The translations under genes and the position numbers were made by a program. A stretch of 64,000 nt of DNA, taken from the NCBI GenBank assembly GCA_035222895.1, contig JAVYIG010000897.1, positions 310,001 through 374,000 of the forward strand, read 5' to 3'. The notes beneath the pieces were generated by a model. That model was not told the DNA's origin. It made no database searches and saw only the letters and a program-made list of their open reading frames with translations. Positions 55,743-62,689 of this stretch are shown one piece after another (the first letter of the stretch is position 1; the number at the start of each line of letters is the position of its first letter). The DNA comes from Strongylocentrotus droebachiensis. Taxonomy: Eukaryota; Echinodermata; Echinoidea; Camarodonta; Strongylocentrotidae.

Positions 55743-57699
55743 ATGACGACCCCCCCCCCCCACCCCTACACACAGGTGTAATCATATATCAGCTGGTGGT
55801 AAAAGGGTGTTGTGGACCTATACTACATCACACATCTCTCAGCAGTCTTCTCAAACATGACAACCCCCCCCCCCCACCCCTACACACAGGTGTAATCATA
55901 TATCAGTTGGTGGTAAAAGGGTGTTGTGAACCCACATCACACAGCTCTCTGCACTCTTCTCAAACATGACAACCTCCCCCTGCCTCACCCCCCCTCCCTA
56001 CACACAGGTGTAATCATATATCAATTGGTGGTAAAAGGGTGTTGTGAACCCACATCACACAGCTCTCTGCACTCTTCTCAAACATGACAACCCTCCCCTG
56101 CCTCCCCCCCCCCTACACACAGGTGTATGGTATAAGGGTGTTGTAAACCCACATCACACAGCTATCTGGACTCTTCTCAAACATGACAACCTCCTCCTGC
56201 CTCCCCCCTACACACAGGTGTATGGTAAAAGGGTGTTGTGAACCCACATCACACAGCTCTCAGCACTCTTCTCAAACATGACAACCTCCTCCTGCCTCCC
56301 CCCCTACACACAGGTGTATGGTAAAAGGGTGTTGTGAACCCACATCACACAGCTCTCTGGACTCTTCTCAAACATGACAACCTACTCCTGCCTCCCCCCC
56401 TACACACAGGTGTATGGTAAAAGGGTGTTGTGAACCCACATCACACAGCTCTCTGGACTCTTCTCAAAAACATGACAACCTCCTCCTGCCTCCCCCCCTA
56501 CACACAGATGTATGGTAAAAGGGTGTTGTGAGCCCACATTACACAGCTCTCTGCACTCTTCTTAAAAACATGACAACCTCCTCCTGCCTCCCCCCCTACA
56601 CACAGGTGTATGGTAAAAGGGTGTTGTGAACCCACATCACACAGCTCTCAGCACTCTTCTCAAACATGACAACCTCCTCCTGCCTCCCCCCCCCCCTACA
56701 CACAGGTGAGCTGTAAAAGGGTGTTGTGAACCCACATCACACAGCTCTCAGCACTCTTCTCAAACATGACAACCTCCCCCTGCCTCCCCCCTACAAACAG
56801 GTGTATGGTAAAAGGCTGTTGTGAACCCACATCACACAGCTCTCTGGACTATTCTCAAACATGACAACCTCCCCCTGCCTCCCCCCCCTCCCCCCTACAC
56901 ACAGGTGTAATCTTATATCAGCTGGTGGTAAAAGGGTGTTGTTAACCTACATCACACAGCTCTCTGCACTCTTCTCAAACATGACATCCTCCTCCTGCCT
57001 CCCCCCCTACACATAGGTGTAATCATATATCAGCTGGTGGTAAAAGGGTGTTGTGAACCTATACTACATCACACATCTCTCAGCAGTCTTCTCAAACATG
57101 ATGACCCCCCCCCCCCCACCCCTACACACAGGTGTAATCATATATCAGTTGGTGGTAAAAGGGTGTTGTGAACCCACATCACACAGCTCTCTGCACTCTT
57201 CTCAAACATGACAACCTCCCCCTGCCTCCCCCCTCCCTACACACAGGTGTAATCATATATCAATTGGTGGTAAAAGGGTGTTGTGAACCCACATCACACA
57301 GCTCTCTGCACTCTTCTCAAACATGACAACCCTCCCCTGCCTCCCCCCCCCTACACACAGGTGTATGGTATAAGGGTGTTGTGAACCCACATCACACAGC
57401 TATCTGGACTCTTCTCAAACATGACAACCTCCTCCTGCCTCCCCCCTACACACAGGTGTATGGTAAAAGGGTGTTGTGAACCCACATCACACAGCTCTCA
57501 GCACTCTTCTCAAACATGACAACCCTCCCCTGCCTCCCCCCCCCTACACACGGGTTTATGGTAAAAGGGTGTTGTGAACCCACATCACACAGCTCTCAGC
57601 ACTCTTCTCAAACATGACAACCTCCTCCCGCCTCCCCCCCCCCCCCTACACACAGGTGTGCGGTAAAAGGATGTTGTGAACCCACATCACACAGCTCTC
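55743..57699. repeat. Partial third macro-unit
   Basis: It repeats the beginning of the macro-unit: CAACCTACTCC near 56380, GTGAGCTG at 56706 and GTATAAGGG near 57371, about 14.5 kb after their macro-unit 2 partners. It then breaks down. Near 57552 the usual ACACAGG becomes ACACGGG, and GTGTGCGG near 57658 pairs with a similar monomer near 53698. Confidence 0.65.
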
Positions 57700-58237
57700 A
57701 GCACTCTTCTCAAACATGACAACCTCCCCCTGCCTACCCCCTACAAACAGGTGTATGGTAAAAGGCTGTTGTGAACCCACATCACACAGCTCTCTGGACT
57801 CTTCTCAAACATGACAACCTCCTCCTGCCTCCCCCCCTTACACACAGGTGTTTGGTAAAAGGGTGTTGTGAACCCACATCACACAGCTCTCTGGACTCTT
57901 CTCAAACATGACAACCTCCCCCTGCCTCCCCCCCTCCCCCCTACACACAGGTGTAATCTTATATCAGCTGGTGGTAAAAGGGTGTTGTTAACCTACATCA
58001 CACAGCTCTCTGCACTCTTCTCAAACATGACATCCTCCTCCTGCCTCCCCCCCCCCCCTACACACAGGTGTAATCATATATCAGCTGGTGGTAAAAGGGT
58101 GTTGTGAACCCACATCACACAGCTCTTTGCACTCTTCTCAAACATGACAACCCCCCCCCCCCTACACGCAGATGTAATCTTATAACAGCTGGTGGTAAAA
58201 GAGTGTACCTTTACTCACATCACACAGCTCTCTGCAC
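57700..58237. repeat. Right edge of the array, with domain I-type monomers
   Basis: AAAGGCTG monomers, GTGTTTGG (57848) and GTGTAATCTT with TTAACCTACATC reappear here, as in the left part of the array. The last copies decay: ACACGCAGATG, TTATAACAGCTGG for TTATATCAGCTGG, AAAAGAGTGTACCTTTACTC. The final monomer stops at CTCTCTGCAC (58237), where element C begins. Having domain I-type monomers at both ends suggests domain II expanded inside an older domain I array. Confidence 0.7.
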
Positions 58238-58529
58238 AAGAAATGGCCTTTTACCCTATAGAAGACGGAACACTGGGGGCAGCATCATCCAAAAGTTAAA
58301 GGTGTGTAGCTTATATTAAGATACACCTCTATACAAAATTTGAAACAAATCCCCCTGGAATGATGCAGTTAGACCGCACACTAGAGTGCACACAAGACAT
58401 CTTTCAAAATATGACCTTTGACCCTATAAAAGACGGAACACTGGAGGCAGCATCACCAAAATTTGAACAATATCTCTTGAAAAATGTGGCCTATAGAGCG
58501 TACACAACTCAACCACAACGCTCAAAATA
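58238..58529. mobile_element. Element C, left part: two 168-bp units
   Basis: ACCCTATAGAAGACGGAACA (from 58253) recurs as ACCCTATAAAAGACGGAACA (from 58421), a period of 168. The body contains ACACTGG(A/G)GGCAGCATC and GATACACCTCTATACAAAAT. A perfect DR1-type motif, TGACCTTTGACC, lies at 58412-58423. The second unit is broken at 58529 by the foldback insertion, and the series resumes at 59559. No coding sequence was recognised. Confidence 0.6.
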
Positions 58530-58567
58530 CACGGGGGCGGTGGGCGATTCGCCCCCGTGAGCTCCAT

Positions 58568-58601
58568 AATCGCCCCCGTCAGGTTGCTCACGGGGGCGAT
58601 T
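58568..58601. repeat. Perfect 12-bp-stem hairpin in the insertion's left end
   Basis: AATCGCCCCCGT (58568-58579) and ACGGGGGCGATT (58590-58601) are exact reverse complements around a 10-base loop. A third ATCGCCCCCGTGG follows at about 58614. Together with the pair just upstream, this makes a strong clustered foldback structure. Confidence 0.8.
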
Positions 58602-59158
58602 GCAAAATTAAAAATCGCCCCCGTGGAATTATAAAATAAAGATTATCTTTTCTGATATGACTTTAACACAATATTGAGTATCAATTTTCAAACCTTAAAC
58701 CAATGAAATGGAACTTAGATGGCGCTATCTCTCCCATCTCTATGATTATTACCGATACAAAAAAAACGGAAGCTCGCACTATATTGTGCGGCCGTCAGCA
58801 GTGGCTATACTGCGCCGGTAGTACAGGTTTGCACGCTGACGCCCAATATCTGCTGGAGCTGGAGACGATCACGCAAAGACTGAAATATGCAGAAGTTTTT
58901 CGTTGTGAAAAGTGTGAATCCTCTGAAATCTGGTGATTCTAAAAGACCAGCAAATTATGTACCTCGACCAGTAAATCAATATCGAGAAGAAGAACAAGAC
59001 CAAAGATGTTGCAGGGGCGGATCTAGGCGGTTTAGGGGGTTTAACCCTCCTACCTCCCCCCCCCTCCCCCTTGGGCTACCAAGTGAAAATGTGATGTGCA
59101 TAGAAAAGTGCATAGAAAAATGCCATCATGTGTCCAGACCTACACAGTAAAGATGTCA

Positions 59159-59406
59159 GTAGATGCCATCAAAGCATCACTTACGAGGGTTCAAAATAGC
59201 ACCCCAAAAATGCTCCGCACGTTAGTAGATGCCAGGAAAATATCACTTACGGGGGTTCAAAATAGCACCAAAAAATCGCCTCGCCGCTTCGCGGCTCGTG
59301 GACGACGCTCCGCATGTTAGTAGATGTCAGGAAAACATCACTGTCTTACGGGGGTTCAAAATAGCAACAACAAAAATCGCCTCGCCGCTACGCGGCTCGT
59401 GGACGA
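59159..59406. repeat. Three tandem copies of a ~95-bp unit ending in GC-rich hairpins
   Basis: Units start at about 59159, 59223 and 59318 with AGTAGATG, followed by a TATCAC- or CATCAC-type phrase, then ACGGGGGTTCAAAATAGCA. Units 2 and 3 end with CGCCTCGCCGC, a 3-base loop, then GCGGCTCGTGGACGA, a CGCCGC/GCGGCT-type hairpin. Unit 1 lacks that hairpin and is shorter (64 bp). The hairpin loops differ (TTC versus TAC). Confidence 0.7.
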
Positions 59407-59558
59407 TAAATGATAATGATAAAAAACAAGGAATTTAGGAGTTTCATGGGTACCATTTCAATGGAAATTTGTATTAAAATAAGAGCCCCCGTCAGCACTA
59501 AAAAAGCCCCTGTGAGAAGGCTCACGGGGGCTATTTTTTTTTGGGAAGAGCCCCCGTG

Positions 59559-59813
59559 GACAAAAAATTAATTTGAGCCCTGCTCAACCATCCACAAAAA
59601 TATGGCTTTTTACCCTATAAAAGACAGAACACTGAGGGCAGCATCTCCAAAAGTTATAGGTGTTGAGATTATACCACGATACACCTCAATACAAAATTGT
59701 TAAGAAATCCGTCAAAGAATATGGCAGTTAGAGCGCACACAAGAATATGACGCGGCGGCGGCGAAACGCTGCTGAATCCAAAGTACCCCACCGGCATACT
59801 GCCGGAGGATACA
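59559..59813. mobile_element. Element C, right part and right terminus
   Basis: The third unit resumes with TACCCTATAAAAGACAGAAC (59611 on). The terminus has a CGG-rich stretch (GACGCGGCGGCGGCG), then GTACCCCACCGG, a short loop and CCGGAGGATAC, a subterminal palindrome. It ends near ACTGCCGGAGGATACA (59798-59813). Elements A and B end the same way (trinucleotide or tetranucleotide GC-rich run, then a palindrome containing the tip). This supports a common element superfamily. The left terminus was not found beside the units; a near match lies at 1232-1246, beyond the array. Confidence 0.5.
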
Positions 59814-59859
59814 ATAAAGAACAAAGAATGGAAGCTTTAATATGACACTTTACAATTAA

Positions 59860-59941
59860 TTAGTGACAAATATTCATAGATGTAGTGACACAGTGAAGGT
59901 TAAAGAAATGATGATTCTCTTCGTCATTTGAAATATGGAGT
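59860..59941 (-). CDS. Candidate terminal coding exon (minus strand)
   Basis: On the minus strand CATCTCTGAACTTACAG forms an acceptor directly before 59941. From there the frame that accepts two bases from an upstream exon reads 26 codons (LHISNDEENHHFFNLHCV...MNICH) to TAA. The exon at 60543-60674 ends with exactly two bases (AG), so joining gives AGA and keeps the frame open. An ATTAAA signal follows (59836-59841 on the plus strand). The exon is short and the phase match could be chance (about one in three). The family is unknown. Confidence 0.25.
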
Positions 59942-60129
59942 CTGTAAGTTCAGAGATGGCAAGTCAGGCATCCTGGCCCTACATTCTCTTGGGCAGTAAG
60001 GGCAGGCAAAAGAGTCGAATAGGCCTTGCACATATTTCACATTATATCCTAATGTCTATAAATGAAACACTGTACCAGATAATTGGAACAGTTACAATTA
60101 AAAAATTGTGTAAGAAACCCCCCATGTAG

Positions 60130-60336
60130 GAAAATTACTTAAACCTATTTCAACAACAAAAATCTAAACATTCAGGTAGCAAGTTTATAGAAATACCATT
60201 AATCTCCAGTGAAATCACAAAAAATGTGATTTTTAGCATTAAGTCCATGATTTCTGAATTTTGACATCAAGTTCAGATTACTATTGGGGGTGATTTGGGA
60301 TTGATTCCTTACATTATTACTACTAACAATAATGAT
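60130..60336. other. Unassigned AT-rich intergenic or intronic stretch
   Basis: No gene or repeat was recognised. If the two minus-strand exon candidates belong together, this lies in the intron between them. Confidence 0.4.
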
Positions 60337-60510
60337 ATTTAGCTTTTATATAGCGCTTAATACAAATGTCTCTAAGCGCTTTACATATATACTATTACCC
60401 CGGTCATTGAATTCAGTGCTTGCCCGCACACACTGTGTGCACAATCTCCACTCCCTGGGGAGCATTCCAGCCACAATATCCTCATACTTAATATAACCTT
60501 TGGAAGAAAC
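60337..60510. repeat. Interspersed repeat with AGCGCTTA palindromic core
   Basis: The core is AGCGCTTA (60352-60359), 13 bases, then TAAGCGCT (60373-60380), a perfect 8-bp inverted repeat followed by TTACATATATACTATTACCCC. The phrase 'TTTATATAGCGCTTAATACA...CTCTAAGCGCTTTACA' is one I associate with a widely dispersed repeat in many marine metazoan genomes. I cannot name the family. The boundaries are approximate. Confidence 0.45.
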
Positions 60511-60542
60511 TAGAAGGTGATGATGAAATGCATGTATCTTAC

Positions 60543-60674
60543 CTATGATGTGTACCATACATAATATCAAGTTTAGCTTGACATAGTTTGATGTTTGGGA
60601 AGGAATGTGCTGCTTCATGAAGTGCTATCTTTCCTTCTCTCTGCTCTCCATGTACAAGATGTAGGGGTTTGTCC
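60543..60674 (-). CDS. Candidate internal coding exon, 132 bp, phase 2-2
   Basis: On the minus strand, GATCTCTGTTACAG precedes the exon and CATCATAG|GTAAGATAC follows it, good acceptor and donor matches. The exon carries 43 full codons plus one and two flanking bases, so it is symmetric. The peptide runs DKPLHLVHGEQREGKIALHE, then AAHSFPNIKLCQAKLDIMYG, then THH, with no stop and a natural composition. The GKIALHEAAHSF segment is faintly ankyrin-like or helical-repeat-like, but I cannot assign a family. It lies between repeats in an otherwise non-coding region, as an exon of a gene with long introns would. This is the best-supported host coding sequence in the window. Confidence 0.55.
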
Positions 60675-60785
60675 CTGTAACAGAGATCAAAGTATTTGCA
60701 AGAAAACTGAATTCAACAAATAACAATACATCAACACAATAGTCATAACTCATCTTATTATCATTTACTTCAGGTCAAAATTTAG

Positions 60786-60868
60786 ATTTCTCATAACTCA
60801 ATATTTTTTAAAGTTTCTTCTCTATGGAACAATCTACCTCCTGCACTGAAAATCAGACTTTCTCTTAA
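60786..60868 (+). pseudogene. LINE ORF2 C-terminal remnant (WNNLP motif)
   Basis: One frame reads KVSSLWNNLPPALKIRLSLK at its informative end. The LWNxLP motif followed by a short basic/leucine stretch is typical of the extreme C-terminus of the reverse transcriptase protein of CR1/Jockey-type non-LTR retrotransposons. Similarity stops at TTAAAGG (60865), where unrelated sequence begins, so the copy is cut short. No RT catalytic motif is present. Two LINE tails in 2 kb (see 62690-62839) support the reading. Confidence 0.4.
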
Positions 60869-61055
60869 AGGTAAAGACCAGAATTGGAAACGCACCAATT
60901 TCAAACAAGGGAAACGCTCTCGGCGGTCTCGCCTGCATAACGCAATTCAATATGATAAACCAGAACGTTAATGACGTAGCGCTCATCCACATCTCGCAAC
61001 AACAAATATCGTAAATTTTATGTGGTACACTTTTGAACTGGTCAAAAACTAAGGG
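60869..61055. other. Unassigned flank of the 183-bp satellite
   Basis: It begins right after TTAAAGG and contains GGAAACGCTCTCGGCGGTCTC. No gene was recognised. The TTAAAGG phrase also occurs at the other side of the satellite (62169), in the same orientation. The satellite and its flanks could therefore be parts of one element, but no inverted termini were found. Confidence 0.3.
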
Positions 61056-62172
61056 GCATAGTTTCTTCACAATTAATGTCCCTATATGTTATGAGATGGA
61101 GTATGACCCCCATTGTACTTCTGTAGGGGCATAGGGACAAATCTTGTAAATATTTGAAAAACCCCACTTTTTGAACAAAATGTTAAGGTCCGGAGTGGTA
61201 AAGCATTTTTTGAGATAAAAAGTGAAAATAATTCAATAGCGTAGTTTCCTCACAATTAATGTCCCTATATGTCATGGGATGGAGTATGACCCCCGTTGTG
61301 CTTCAGTAGGGGCATAGGGACATAATTTGTAAATATTTGAAAAACCCCACTTTTTGGACAAAATGGTAAGGTCCGGAGTGGTTAGGCATTTTTGAGATAA
61401 AAAGTGAAAATAATTCAATAGCATAGTTTCTTCACACTTAATGTCCCTATATGTTATGAGATGGAGTATGACCCCCGTTGTACTTCTGTAGGGGCATAGG
61501 GACAAAACTTGAAAATATTTGAAAAACCCCACTTTTTGGACAAAATGGTAAGGTCCGGAGTGGTTAAGCATTTTTTGAGATAAAAAGTAAAAATAATTCA
61601 ATATCATAGTTTCCTCACAATTATAGTCCCTATATGTCATGAGATGGAGTATGACCCCTGTTGTGCTTTTGTAGGGACATAGGGACAAAATTTGTAAATA
61701 TTTGAAAAACCCCACTTTTTGGACAAAATGGTAAGGTCCGGAGTGGTTAGGCATTTTTTGAGATAAAAAGTAAAAATAATCCAATAGCATAGTTTCCTCA
61801 CAATTAATGTCCATATATGTCATGAGATGGAGCATGACCCCCGGTGTGCTTTTGTAGGGACATAGGGACAAAATTTGTAAATATTTGAAAAACCCCACTT
61901 TTTGGACAAAATGGTAAGGTCCGGAGTGGTTAGGCATTTTTGAGATAAAAAGTGAAAATAATTCAATAGCATAGTTTCTTCACACTTAATGTCCCTATAT
62001 GTTATGAGATGGAGTATGACCCCCGTTGAACTTCTGTAGGGGCATAGGGACAAATCTTGTAAATATTTGAAAAACCCCACTTTTTGGACAAATTGGTAAG
62101 GTCCGGAGTGGTTAAGCATTTTTTGAGATAAAAAGTGAAAATAATTCAAAAGCATAGGTTCTTCACAATTAA
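61056..62172. repeat. 183-bp satellite, about six copies
   Basis: The CCTATATG phrase (CCATATATG in the fifth copy) starts at 61081, 61264, 61446, 61629, 61811 and 61994, spacings of 182-183. Units contain GTCCCTATATGT, GATGGAGTATGACCCCC, GTAGGGGCATAGGGACAAA, AATATTTGAAAAACCCCAC, GGTCCGGAGTGGT and TTTTTGAGATAAAAAGTG. Copies are closely similar; differences cluster in T/A runs. Because 183 is 61 codons, the minus strand stays open over several copies (61272-61937 and 61820-62155), with a one-base frame shift between them. I read this as a by-product of the period rather than a gene. Confidence 0.9.
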
Positions 62173-62689
62173 AGGAATAGTTGAGTGTTGGTCAATACTC
62201 ACATTAGCGAACGAAACTATGATCTAAACATAAAAAACATACAATAAATGTCTAAGAATGCATCATTGAAGATATAAATCCGAAATATTACATTAGAGTG
62301 AATTTATATGCAAAAAACCTGTTCGACTGCAAATGATTTTATTTATCAAAAATTTTACTTTCGAGGCGTGTTCAGTGTAATTGTATAGCGCCACCTCTCG
62401 GTCAAGCGGCAGCACACCGTGATTTTTCGCCAAGACGACGATCGGATATGGGCGTGCAAGTAATATCCGAACCATGTCTATAGCGCGCGCGCTGACTGAT
62501 TTATATTGTACACATTATGGTATGCGAGGCCTGCACATATTTTGCATGGTCTGTGGTAGCGCTATTGTTTTTGAGCGCGATATGCGAATACTGTATGTGT
62601 ATGTAGTGCGAGTACGCTCGACCTAGTAGTAGTGTATGTGTATGTATTGTACGTCGTATGACCCAGTTGATTACTTCTACAGTGTAAAG
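62173..62689. other. Unassigned stretch, no gene seen
   Basis: AT-rich DNA containing AGCGCCACCTCTCGGTCAAG near 62388, a GCGCGCGCGC run near 62482 and TGTATGTGTATGTA-like simple sequence from about 62594. The AGCGCCACCT phrase is common near the ends of some dispersed repeats, and a similar GATGGCGCTAT occurs at 58719 in the other orientation. No coding or RNA feature was recognised. Confidence 0.35.

Larger units (their letters stand above)
3101..58237. repeat. 55.1-kb C-rich minisatellite array with nested higher-order repeats
   Basis: The whole interval is an uninterrupted tandem array. A typical short monomer (96 bp with C7) reads, in pieces: GTGTATGGTAAAAGGG, TGTTGTGAACCCACATCACA, CAGCTCTCTGGACTCTTCTC, AAACATGACAACCTCCTCCT, GCCTC, a C-run, TACACACAG. 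A long class (about 105-116 bp) inserts 16 bases (ATCATATATCAGCTGG) after GTGTA. Dividing the length by the mean monomer size suggests roughly 500-550 monomers; I did not count each one. C-runs vary from about 5 to 15. The plus strand is rich in C and poor in G runs; the minus strand is the reverse. Monomers at both outer edges are diverged and the interior is homogeneous. No gene, transposon or unique sequence interrupts the array. Confidence 0.97.
58530..59558. mobile_element. ~1.03-kb foldback-like insertion inside element C
   Basis: The outermost bases form a 9-bp inverted repeat: CACGGGGGC at 58530-58538 and GCCCCCGTG at 59550-59558. Each end is a cluster of the same motif in both orientations. 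The left cluster has a 10-bp palindrome arm pair at 58530-58539 and 58550-58559, then a 12-bp pair at 58568-58579 and 58590-58601. The right cluster has an imperfect hairpin at about 59501-59537. Its length fits the excess spacing between element C units 2 and 3 (1191 against 168). The interior includes an unrecognised 77-codon open frame at 58703-58936, a GGGGCGGATCTAGG phrase near 59015 resembling a widespread metazoan repeat, and a three-copy tandem repeat. Confidence 0.55.

Noticed and set aside
3205-58107. Dozens of plus-strand open frames of 60-145 codons with peptides such as NPHHTALWTLLKHDN and PPPLHTGV
   Set aside because: They are readings of the tandem monomer. Most 'starts' are GTG (in TTGTGAACCC), not ATG. 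The frames depend on C-run length, which varies between copies, and real ATG frames in a monomer end after about 15 codons at TGG TAA. No protein family is suggested.
3101-58237. CRISPR array
   Set aside because: Repeats are directly adjacent with no unique spacers, monomers are ~100 bp, no cas genes are present, and the surroundings are eukaryotic.
3101-58237. Calling the array a centromere
   Set aside because: Higher-order structure alone is not sufficient. The monomer is shorter than typical centromeric satellites, the array is C-rich with homopolymers, and flanking exon candidates lie within 3 kb. It is kept only as a possibility to test.
58703-58936. 77-codon open frame beginning MKWNLDGAISPIS
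   Set aside because: It lies inside the foldback insertion, has no recognisable domain, and its 3' part overlaps another open frame. Support is too weak to call it a gene.
61272-62155. A repeat protein gene on the minus strand (221 and 111 codons)
   Set aside because: The frames are opened by the 183-bp period and are in different registers because T/A runs differ by one base. Unit-to-unit differences do not look synonymous, and there is no upstream gene structure.
60865-62172. A piggyBac-type element bounded by TTAA at 60865 and 62169
   Set aside because: Both sites read TTAAAGG in the same direction and no terminal inverted repeat links them. TTAA is also frequent in AT-rich DNA.
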